Shown one piece after another: positions 57,728 to 64,000 of a DNA stretch of 64,000 nucleotides (position 1 is its first letter; the number at the start of each line of letters is the position of its first letter). The stretch is taken from positions 5,580,001-5,644,000 of the forward strand of contig NZ_AP021901.1 in NCBI RefSeq assembly GCF_018325905.1, written 5' to 3'. The notes under the pieces are model-generated. The model saw nothing but the letters and a program-made list of their open reading frames with translations. It made no database searches and had not been told where the DNA came from. Source of the stretch: Pseudomonas sp. St316. GTDB taxonomy: Bacteria > Pseudomonadota > Gammaproteobacteria > Pseudomonadales > Pseudomonadaceae. The translations under genes and the position numbers were made by a program.

Positions 57728-58618
57728 TCACGCCAGCGCCGTATCCAACACCATCATCAGACAAAACCCCACCAACAGCCCCAGGCTCGCCAGTTTCTCG
57801 TGACCCTTGCGGCGGGATTCGGGAATGACCTCGTGAGTCACCACCAGCAACATCGCCCCGGCCGCCAACGCGAGCCCCAGGGGCAAGAGCATCTCGGCCA
57901 GGCTCACCAACCAGGCGCACAGCAGCGCAAACACGGGCTCGACCAGCCCTGACGCCGCGCCAATCAGGAACGCCTTGACCCGCGACATCCCCGCCGTAGC
58001 CAGCACCAGCGCGATCACCAGCCCTTCGGGTACATCCTGCAAAGCGATGCCCATCGCCAGGCTGTCGGCATCCGGCATGCCGCCGCCCGCCGACACACCC
58101 ACCGCCATGCCTTCGGGAATGTTGTGAGCAATGATGGCAAACACGAACAACCAGATCCGCGGCGCAATGATCGGACGGCCAGGCGTCGCGACCAGACTTT
58201 CGGGGCTGGCCGAGACCCTGCGGTCCACCAGATACAGCCCGAACGCGCCCAATAGAATACCGAAACTGATAAGGCCGCTGGCCGCCCAAGGCGTCAGTCC
58301 CAATTGCTCGGCTGCGGCAACGCCCGGCACGATCAGCGAAAACGCCGTGGCCGCGAGCATCACCCCGGCACCGAAGCCCAGCAGCGAATCGCTGACGGCC
58401 TGGGGCATGCGCCGGATAACCAGCACCGGCACGGCCCCCAGCGCGGTGCCCAAGGCACAGAGCCCGCCGCCCTCGAGCGCACGCAACAACCTGGGTTCCA
58501 GGTCCAGCCATGCCAGGCCCTGGGCCGCCAACAACGTCATCCCGGCCAACAGCAACAACGACCCCAAGGCATAGCGGAACATCCGTCCGCTTCCAATCGC
58601 CAGTGTTTGAGTATCCAT
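57728..58618 (-). CDS. ZIP family metal transporter
   Basis: 296 residues with about eight membrane spans. Metal-site motifs in the central spans: FAIIAHNIPEGMAVGVSAGGG (HNxPEG) and IALQDVPEGLVIAL (second site, usually with a conserved Glu). Imports zinc or related divalent metals. The loop contains RVSASPESLVATP, weakly charged rather than His-rich. It lies 19 bp beyond sodA, reading the same way, so co-transcription with that operon is possible. Confidence 0.92.
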   Translation of the reverse strand: MDTQTLAIGSGRMFRYALGSLLLLAGMTLLAAQGLAWLDLEPRLLRALEGGGLCALGTALGAVPVLVIRRMPQAVSDSLLGFGAGVMLAATAFSLIVPGVAAAEQLGLTPWAASGLISFGILLGAFGLYLVDRRVSASPESLVATPGRPIIAPRIWLFVFAIIAHNIPEGMAVGVSAGGGMPDADSLAMGIALQDVPEGLVIALVLATAGMSRVKAFLIGAASGLVEPVFALLCAWLVSLAEMLLPLGLALAAGAMLLVVTHEVIPESRRKGHEKLASLGLLVGFCLMMVLDTALA

Positions 58619-58637
58619 AGTCAGCCTTGGGTTGCTT

Positions 58638-59261
58638 TCATGAAGAACTCGCAGCCAGCGTAGCCTGGTAGCGCCGGGCGACCTCAGGCCAATTGATCAC
58701 GTTGTAGAAGGCGCTGATGTATTCCGGACGGCGGTTCTGGTAACGCAGGTAATAGGCGTGCTCCCAGACGTCCAGGCCAAGAATCGGTGTGTTGCCCTTC
58801 ATCAGCGGGCTGTCCTGGTTGCCGCTGCTTTCCACCACGAGGGTCTTTTGCGCGGTCACGCTCAACCAGGCCCAGCCGCTGCCGAAACGAGTCAGCGCCG
58901 CTTTGGTGAAGGCTTCCTTGAAACCCTCGATACCGCCCAGCTGCGCTTCGATCGCCGCCGCCAGGGCGCCATCGGGCTGGCCGCCGCCCCGGGGCGTCAT
59001 CACTTCCCAGAACAGCGAATGGTTGGCATGACCACCGCCCTGGTTGATCACCGCGGCCTGCAGGCTCGGCGGCAACTGTTCAACGCTGGACAGCAGTTTT
59101 TCGACGGGCCACCCGGCATATTCGGTGCCGTCCACCGCTGCGTTGAGGTTATTAATGTAGGTCTGGTGATGCTTGGTGTAGTGGATCTCCATGGTTTGCG
59201 CATCGATGTACGGTTCCAGGGCGTCGTAGGCGTAGGGCAATGCAGGCAAGGTAAAAGCCAT
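58638..59261 (-). CDS. sodA: Superoxide dismutase (Mn/Fe type)
   Basis: 207 residues from the ATG at 59261 ([20 protein letters not shown]); an upstream TTG at 59267 would add two residues. The metal ligands are in [32 protein letters not shown], and [20 protein letters not shown]. The GGHxNHSLFW pattern favours the manganese form, as for SodM in the fagA operon of P. aeruginosa. It detoxifies superoxide when iron is scarce. Confidence 0.95.
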   Translation of the reverse strand: MAFTLPALPYAYDALEPYIDAQTMEIHYTKHHQTYINNLNAAVDGTEYAGWPVEKLLSSVEQLPPSLQAAVINQGGGHANHSLFWEVMTPRGGGQPDGALAAAIEAQLGGIEGFKEAFTKAALTRFGSGWAWLSVTAQKTLVVESSGNQDSPLMKGNTPILGLDVWEHAYYLRYQNRRPEYISAFYNVINWPEVARRYQATLAASSS

Positions 59262-59263
59262 GT

Positions 59264-59704
59264 TCAATGAACTCCATGATGAAGAGGGGCATTGCGCTGC
59301 CGGGGCTTAGCGGCATTGCAGTGCAGCAGGCGCTGGGTGCGTGGGTACTCACCGTGCTCGCTGATGAAATTCAGCAGTTCGACATAGGTCTTGTGGCTCT
59401 GACGCAGCGCGGCGGTGCGCAGGGCCGGTGCCAGGCGTTCGTCCTGGATCGTCTGCAACAACCGTTGGTGGATCGCACACAAATACTCGGCGCTCTCCTC
59501 CGGCTGGTTCAGGCGCAAGTGCAGGTCCGCCAGGTTGTGATGGGAGACGACGCAGGCGGCCACGGCTTCGTCAGCATCCGCCCAGCGCTCGAACAACACT
59601 TGCGCCAGGGCCAGGGCTTGCAGATAGGCTTCGCGGGCGTCTACCAGCTCGCCCTGCATGAAACAGCGATTGGCTCGTTCGATCGTACGTTTCCAGTGTT
59701 CCAT
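59264..59704 (-). CDS. OrfX-type conserved protein of the fagA-fumC-sodA operon
   Basis: 146 residues, no recognised domain. Helical, tetratricopeptide-like pattern: [38 protein letters not shown], then [30 protein letters not shown]. The gene position matches the PA4469-like gene between fumC and sodM in P. aeruginosa. Its stop is two bases from the sodA start, so it is surely co-translated. Function unknown. Confidence 0.85.
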   Translation of the reverse strand: MEHWKRTIERANRCFMQGELVDAREAYLQALALAQVLFERWADADEAVAACVVSHHNLADLHLRLNQPEESAEYLCAIHQRLLQTIQDERLAPALRTAALRQSHKTYVELLNFISEHGEYPRTQRLLHCNAAKPRQRNAPLHHGVH

Positions 59705-59731
59705 GATGAGTCCTCCACACAGGTGTCGGGG

Positions 59732-61108
59732 TTACACGCCGCCGGCGGTGAGCTTCTCCGGGTCCAGCAGGACTTCGAGTTCGCTGCGTGTCAGGTCGGT
59801 GTGCTCCAGGGCGACATCGATGACCGGCCGGCCTTGCTGATAAGCCTTCTTGGCGATTTCAGCGGCCTTCTGGTAACCAATGATCGGATTCAGCGCGGTC
59901 ACCAGGATCGGGTTGCGCGACAACGCCTCCTTGAGCCGGGCCTCGTTGACCTTGAAGGTGGCGATGGCCTTGTCCGCCACCAAGCGGCTGGCGGTGGACA
60001 TCAAGGCGATGCTGCTCAGCAGGTTCTGGGCGATGATCGGCAGCATCACGTTCAATTCGAAGTTGCCCGACTGACCGGCGATGGTGATCACCGTGTCGTT
60101 GCCAATCACTTGGGCCGCCACCATCGCGGTGGCTTCGGGAATGACCGGGTTGACCTTGCCGGGCATGATCGAGGAGCCCGGTTGCAAGCCTTCGAGCTCG
60201 ATCTCGCCCAGGCCTGCCAACGGCCCGGAATTCATCCAGCGCAGGTCGTTGGCGATTTTCATCAGCGACACGGCGGTGGTCTTGAGCTGCCCGGAAACCG
60301 CTACGGCGGTGTCCTGGGAGCCGATCAGCGCGAACAGATTCTTGCCCGGGGTGAATTGCACCTGGGTCAATTGCGTCAGCTGCTGGCTGAACAGCTCGGC
60401 GAAACGGGGATGGGCATTGACCCCGGTGCCCACCGCCGTACCGCCCTGGGCCAGGGATTGCAGGCTCGGCAGCACATCCTGCAAGTGGCCGATATTGGCC
60501 TTGAGCTGCTGCGCCCAACCATTGAGCACCTGGCTCAGGCGCACCGGCATGGCATCCATCAAATGGGTGCGGCCCGTCTTGATGAACGGGTGGACCTCCT
60601 CGGCCTTGCGCTCGATCACCTGCACCAGGTGCAACAGCGCCGGCAGCAGTTGCTCGTGCAAGGCCAGCGCAGCGCTGACATGAATGCTGGTGGGAATGAT
60701 GTCGTTGCTGCTCTGGCCGCAATTGACGTGGTCGTTCGGATTGACCGTTTCCCCCAGCAGGCGACTGGCGAGGGTGGCGATCACTTCGTTGGCGTTCATG
60801 TTGGAGCTGGTGCCGGAGCCAGTCTGAAAGATATCCACTGGGAAATGGTCCATGAAACGCCCTTCGAGCAGCCCCAGGGACGCATCGACGATGGCCTTGC
60901 CCTGGGCCGCGCTGATTTGTTCCAGCTCTACGTTGGCCCGGGCGGCGGCGGCCTTGGCCAGGATCAGGGCGCGGATGAACTGCGCTGGCATACGCTGGCC
61001 GCTGACCGGAAAGTTATCCACTGCGCGCTGGGTCTGGGCGCCGTAGAGGGCCTCCACCGGGACTTGCAGCTCGCCCATGCTGTCGCGTTCGATACGGGTA
61101 TTACTCAT
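59732..61108 (-). CDS. fumC: Class II fumarate hydratase
   Basis: 458 residues from MSNTRIERDSMGELQVPVEA, preceded by GGATCTCCCG. The class II signature GSSIMPGKVNPVIPE is present, with SSNDIIPTSIHVSAAL and TGSGTSSNMNANEVIA as the other catalytic stretches. This iron-free fumarase replaces class I enzymes under iron limitation, consistent with the Fur-box candidate upstream of fagA. Its start overlaps fagA by eight bases. Confidence 0.96.
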   Translation of the reverse strand: MSNTRIERDSMGELQVPVEALYGAQTQRAVDNFPVSGQRMPAQFIRALILAKAAAARANVELEQISAAQGKAIVDASLGLLEGRFMDHFPVDIFQTGSGTSSNMNANEVIATLASRLLGETVNPNDHVNCGQSSNDIIPTSIHVSAALALHEQLLPALLHLVQVIERKAEEVHPFIKTGRTHLMDAMPVRLSQVLNGWAQQLKANIGHLQDVLPSLQSLAQGGTAVGTGVNAHPRFAELFSQQLTQLTQVQFTPGKNLFALIGSQDTAVAVSGQLKTTAVSLMKIANDLRWMNSGPLAGLGEIELEGLQPGSSIMPGKVNPVIPEATAMVAAQVIGNDTVITIAGQSGNFELNVMLPIIAQNLLSSIALMSTASRLVADKAIATFKVNEARLKEALSRNPILVTALNPIIGYQKAAEIAKKAYQQGRPVIDVALEHTDLTRSELEVLLDPEKLTAGGV

Positions 61109-61496
61109 CGGGAGATCCTTGCACCAGTTCAATAAGGGGAATCGACGGCTCCAAGGCGCAGGTCGCCAGCGCCCAGGCATGGCTCTGCCAGCGCTTGAGA
61201 CGGCAGCGGCACAGTGAGAGTTGTTCGAGCTCACGCAAAGGGCGCCAGGCCTGATCGAGGCAGAGATTGCGCCAATGCCAGGGCAGCGCGACATCCGAGG
61301 CGGTATCGAGCAGCAGACGAAAGGCGGTTTCAGCAATCAGCCACGGCGAAGTGGCGGTGCAGCAGGCCAGATAGCGGCCCTCGGCCAGGTAGTGCTCGAT
61401 CAGCCGCGGCTCGTCCGGGTTCATCGCGCAACGGATCTGGCGGCTCATCCAGCGCCAGCTTTCAAGGTAGGGTTGTTCGTGCAGGGCAGGACTCAT
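61101..61496 (-). CDS. fagA: Fur-associated gene FagA-type protein
   Basis: 131 residues with no recognised domain: YLESWRWMSRQIRCAMNPDEPRLIEHYLAEGRYLACC. The identity rests on position: it is the first gene in the fagA-fumC-orfX-sodA order of iron-regulated operons in P. aeruginosa (PA4471-PA4468 like). Cys- and Trp-rich, with no signal peptide. Function unknown. It overlaps fumC. Confidence 0.85.
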   Translation of the reverse strand: MSPALHEQPYLESWRWMSRQIRCAMNPDEPRLIEHYLAEGRYLACCTATSPWLIAETAFRLLLDTASDVALPWHWRNLCLDQAWRPLRELEQLSLCRCRLKRWQSHAWALATCALEPSIPLIELVQGSPDE

Positions 61497-61512
61497 GACC
61501 GGGGCTCACTCG

Positions 61513-61531
61513 GCGAATGAGATTCATTATT
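61513..61531 (-). promoter_or_regulatory. Fur-box candidate upstream of fagA
   Basis: On the minus strand AATAATGAATCTCATTCGC matches 13 of 19 bases of the Fur consensus GATAATGATAATCATTATC. It lies 17 bp before the fagA ATG, at the head of a known iron-regulated operon. AT-rich DNA continues to 61545. Confidence 0.65.
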
Positions 61532-61621
61532 AGATGATAATAAGAAGCAACACAAGTCCGGCAAATATCACATGTGGCGAGGAGGGTTTATCCCCTCGCC
61601 ACAAAGGCGTTCTGCGGGTAC

Positions 61622-61662
61622 AAAAAAGGCGCGTCATCCTCAGCGGATGACGCGCCTTTTTT
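61622..61662. terminator. Bidirectional intrinsic terminator
   Basis: AAAAAAGGCGCGTCATCC and GGATGACGCGCCTTTTTT form a perfect 18-bp stem with a 5-nt loop. It sits 13 bp beyond the pmbA stop (61675), between pmbA and the fagA promoter. Both strands carry the T-run. Confidence 0.95.
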
Positions 61663-61674
61663 AAGCGGTGAGCG

Positions 61675-63021
61675 TTAGCTACCCGCCACGGTCATACGCT
61701 CGATCAACACTGAACCGGTGCGGATGTTGCTGCGCAGCTCCAGATCGTTGCCTACCGCCAGGATCTGCTTGAACATGTCGCGCATGTTCCCGGCGATGGT
61801 CACTTCCTGGACCGGGAACTGGATCTCGCCGTTCTCGACCCAGAAACCCGCCGCGCCACGGGAATAGTCCCCGGTGACCATGTTCAGGCCGTGCCCCATC
61901 AGTTCGGTCACCAGCAGGCCCCGGCCCATGCGCCGCAGCAAGGCCGCTTGGTCTTCTTCGCCATGGGTCACGAACAGGTTATGCACGCCACCGGCATTGG
62001 CGGTGCTCGGCATGCCGAGCTTGCGCCCCGAATAGGTGCCGAGGATGTAGGACACCAACTCGCCGTTTTCCACGAACGGCTTGGCGTAGGTGGCCAGGCC
62101 GTCGCCGTCGAACGCCGAGCTGCCCATGGCCTGCATCAGGTGCGGACGCTCGTCGATGGTCATCCACTCCGGGAACAGTTTCTGGCCCAGCGCGCCCTCA
62201 AGGAACGACGACTTGCGGTACAGGTTGCCACCGGACACCGCCGACAGGAAACTGCCAAACAGGCCGCCGGCCAGCTCGGCGGAAAACAGCACCGGCACCT
62301 CGCAGGTCGGCACCGGCCGCGCGCCCAGGCGACTGGCCGCCCGTTGCGCGGCTTTCTGGCCGATGCTCACCGGATCCGCCAGCAAGGTGCCCTGGCGATT
62401 CACGTCGTACCAGTAATCACGCTGCATCTGGCCGTTGGCCTCGGCGATCATCACGCAACTGAGACTGTGGCGGGTCGATGCATAAGCACCGATGAAACCG
62501 TGGCTGTTGCCGTAGACCCGGCAGCCCTGGTGGGTATTGAGCGTCGTGCCGTCGGCGTTCTTGATCCGACTGTCGGCCTCGAATGCCGCCGCTTCGCAAC
62601 GCAGTGCCTGCTCGATGGCCTGCTCGGGGGTGATGTCCCAGGCGTGGAACAGGTCGAAGTCGCGCAGCTCCTTGCACATCAACGCGGCATCGGCCAGGCC
62701 CGAGGCTTCGTCTTCGGAGGTGTGCTTGGCAATCGCCAGTGCCGCGGCAACGGTTTCGCGAATAGCCTCCGGGCCGCTCGCCGAAGTGCTGGCAGAGCCC
62801 TTGCGCTGACCCACGTACAGGGTGATGCCAAAGCCCTGGTCGCGGTTGAATTCGACGGTTTCCACCTCGCGCTGGCGCACCGAGGTCGACAGGCCCTGTT
62901 CCAGGGACACCGCCACCTCACAGGCACTGGCGCCCTGGCGCTTGGCTTCGGCGAGGATCTGCTCGACTTGTTCCTGCAGTGCCGGCAATGCTTGCGGGCC
63001 GACGCTTTGAACTGCACTCAT
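61675..63021 (-). CDS. pmbA: Metalloprotease PmbA/TldE
   Basis: 448 residues from the ATG at 63021 with GGAG at a good distance; the ATG at 63033 would overlap that site. TldD/PmbA features: [27 protein letters not shown] at the start, and [42 protein letters not shown] near the C-terminus. In the TldD/TldE pair TldD carries the zinc site. The complex degrades unfolded peptides and matures peptide antibiotics such as microcin. tldD lies in the same cluster, across darP. Confidence 0.95.
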   Translation of the reverse strand: MSAVQSVGPQALPALQEQVEQILAEAKRQGASACEVAVSLEQGLSTSVRQREVETVEFNRDQGFGITLYVGQRKGSASTSASGPEAIRETVAAALAIAKHTSEDEASGLADAALMCKELRDFDLFHAWDITPEQAIEQALRCEAAAFEADSRIKNADGTTLNTHQGCRVYGNSHGFIGAYASTRHSLSCVMIAEANGQMQRDYWYDVNRQGTLLADPVSIGQKAAQRAASRLGARPVPTCEVPVLFSAELAGGLFGSFLSAVSGGNLYRKSSFLEGALGQKLFPEWMTIDERPHLMQAMGSSAFDGDGLATYAKPFVENGELVSYILGTYSGRKLGMPSTANAGGVHNLFVTHGEEDQAALLRRMGRGLLVTELMGHGLNMVTGDYSRGAAGFWVENGEIQFPVQEVTIAGNMRDMFKQILAVGNDLELRSNIRTGSVLIERMTVAGS

Positions 63022-63173
63022 GGTGTTCTCCACTCAAATTCTGTTTTCGGTCAGGGTGTGTACGAACAGTGCCTGCGCAACTTTGCGTACAAACCCGAGG
63101 CCTTCGAGCGACCGGGCCGGACAAGCGGCCCCCGACTGGTTATCATGGCGGCGTTTCTTTGCGGACTGCCACC

Positions 63174-63698
63174 ATGGTTGATTCTTACGACGACTCCCTC
63201 TACGAGGGTGAAAAAAGCAAATCCCAGGTCAAACGCGAGCTGCATGCTCTGGTTGACCTCGGCGAGCGCCTGACAACACTCAAGCCTGACTTGCTGGCCA
63301 AACTGCCTTTGACCGACGCCTTGCGCCGGGCCCTGGCCGATGCGCCCAAGCACACCGCGAATATCGCGCGTAAACGGCACCTGCAATTCATCGGCAAACT
63401 GATGCGCGATCAAGACACTGACGCCATTCTGGTCCTGCTCGATCAACTCGATGCCTCCACCCGGCAGTACAACGAACGCTTCCACAACCTGGAGCGCTGG
63501 CGCGATCGCTTGATCGCAGGCGACGACGGCACCCTGGAAAAATTCGTCATCGACTACCCGGAGGCTGACCGTCAGCAATTGCGCTCCCTGATCCGTCAGG
63601 CCCAGCACGAACTGGCGCAGAACAAGCCACCGGCCTCGAGCCGTAAAATCTTCAAGTACATTCGTGAGCTGGACGAAACCCAACGCGGCTTGCGCTGA
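63174..63698 (+). CDS. darP: Ribosome biogenesis factor DarP (YjgA)
   Basis: 174 residues from [20 protein letters not shown]; longer frame to 62979 covers a non-coding segment. Conserved DUF615 features: [47 protein letters not shown], and the C-terminal ARQEL-like [27 protein letters not shown] dual-associated assembly factor of the 50S subunit. It lies between tldD and pmbA, as usual. Confidence 0.94.
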   Translation: MVDSYDDSLYEGEKSKSQVKRELHALVDLGERLTTLKPDLLAKLPLTDALRRALADAPKHTANIARKRHLQFIGKLMRDQDTDAILVLLDQLDASTRQYNERFHNLERWRDRLIAGDDGTLEKFVIDYPEADRQQLRSLIRQAQHELAQNKPPASSRKIFKYIRELDETQRGLR

Positions 63699-63708
63699 GT
63701 AACGCCCA

Positions 63709-63731
63709 CGGGTGGAGGCCTTCTCCACCCG
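63709..63731. terminator. Hairpin between convergent darP and tldD
   Basis: CGGGTGGAG and CTCCACCCG form a 9-bp stem with a 5-nt loop, 10 bp after the darP stop. No strong T-run follows on either strand, so it may be a partial terminator. Confidence 0.5.
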
Positions 63732-63740
63732 AAGCTCCGG

Positions 63741-64000
63741 TCATGCGCCCGTGCCACCCACGGTAATCGCATCAATCTTCAGGGTCGGCTGGCCGACGCC
63801 CACCGGCACCGATTGTCCATCCTTGCCACACGTGCCCACGCCGCTGTCCAGCGCCAGGTCGTTACCGACCATCGACACCTTGCTCATCGCCTCCGGCCCA
63901 TTGCCGATCAGGGTCGCGCCCTTGACCGGCGCGGTGATCTTGCCATCTTCGATCAAGTAGGCCTCGCTGGTGGAGAACACGAACTTGCCGCTGGTGATGT
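63741..64000 (-). CDS. tldD: C-terminal part of metalloprotease TldD (5' end outside window)
   Basis: About 86 residues up to the right edge. The visible end reads [35 protein letters not shown], followed by [35 protein letters not shown]. This is the highly conserved C-terminus of TldD (partner of TldE). The frame stays open to 64000, so the gene continues to the right. An apparent start at 63980 is internal. Confidence 0.92.
   Translation of the reverse strand, partial: ITSGKFVFSTSEAYLIEDGKITAPVKGATLIGNGPEAMSKVSMVGNDLALDSGVGTCGKDGQSVPVGVGQPTLKIDAITVGGTGA

Noticed and set aside
59262..59267. TTG start for sodA two codons upstream
   Set aside because: The ATG at 59261 has the usual [10 protein letters not shown] start of the family and a suitable GGAG.
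59267..61135. 622-codon open frame on the plus strand
   Set aside because: It is antisense to fumC and orfX, which have firm family or operon support.

Overview
The window reads as chromosomal DNA of a fluorescent-group Pseudomonas. The basis is the gene order of the housekeeping blocks (mlaFEDCB-ibaG-murA-hisGDC; kdsD-kdsC-lptC-lptA-lptB-rpoN-hpf-ptsN-rapZ-ptsO; fagA-fumC-orfX-sodA), the GC-rich coding sequence, and the many REP/REPIN palindromes of the GTGGGAGCGAGCTTGCTCGC type between genes. No rRNA, tRNA, CRISPR, prophage or insertion sequence was recognised. Species cannot be fixed from the sequence alone. Layout, 0-13 kb: accessory and poorly characterised genes. These are the 3' end of a PhoD-like phosphatase, a DUF488 protein, a YopT-like (C58) cysteine protease candidate, a frameshifted unknown gene, a DUF4256 protein, a GNAT acetyltransferase, a solute-binding-like protein without signal peptide, a hydroxypyruvate isomerase/racemase pair, an AbiEi/AbiEii-like antitoxin-toxin pair bounded by two related palindromes, a VOC protein, a lipoprotein and two divergent FCD-type GntR regulators. 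Layout, 13.2-14.7 kb: an eleven-unit tandem array of a REPIN-plus-spacer unit of about 136 bp. Smaller arrays with the same period lie at 5.55-6.05 and 41.98-42.27 kb. Layout, 14.7-23.5 kb: a probable sugar-acid or oligouronide uptake and catabolism cluster. It has an enolase-superfamily dehydratase, a complete Dpp-type ABC importer and a KdgM-family porin on the minus strand, with a divergent orphan TRAP-type binding protein and operator-like palindromes between them. Layout, 23.7-35.6 kb: a PhoD-like phosphatase, Ogt, a large MalT-type LuxR regulator, a DUF1329/DUF1302 envelope pair with an acyl-CoA ligase, and a LysE exporter. Layout, 35.8-42 kb: a 2-hydroxyacid dehydrogenase, RsmC, a yybP-ykoY (Mn2+) riboswitch in front of a TMEM165/GDT1-family transporter, an M48 lipoprotein protease and a chemoreceptor. 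Layout, 42.3-57.6 kb: two conserved blocks read in opposite directions from about 50.4 kb. The minus-strand block makes the Mla phospholipid transporter, MurA and the His enzymes. The plus-strand block makes Kdo and the Lpt LPS export parts, then sigma-54 and the nitrogen PTS. Together they serve the outer envelope. Layout, 57.7-64 kb: a ZIP transporter, the iron-regulated fagA-fumC-orfX-sodA operon with a Fur-box candidate, and pmbA, darP and the C-terminal part of tldD, which runs off the window. Most promising for novelty are the toxin-antitoxin-like pair with its flanking palindromes, the YopT-like protease, the sugar-acid cluster, and the mutually exclusive helices after the manganese aptamer.
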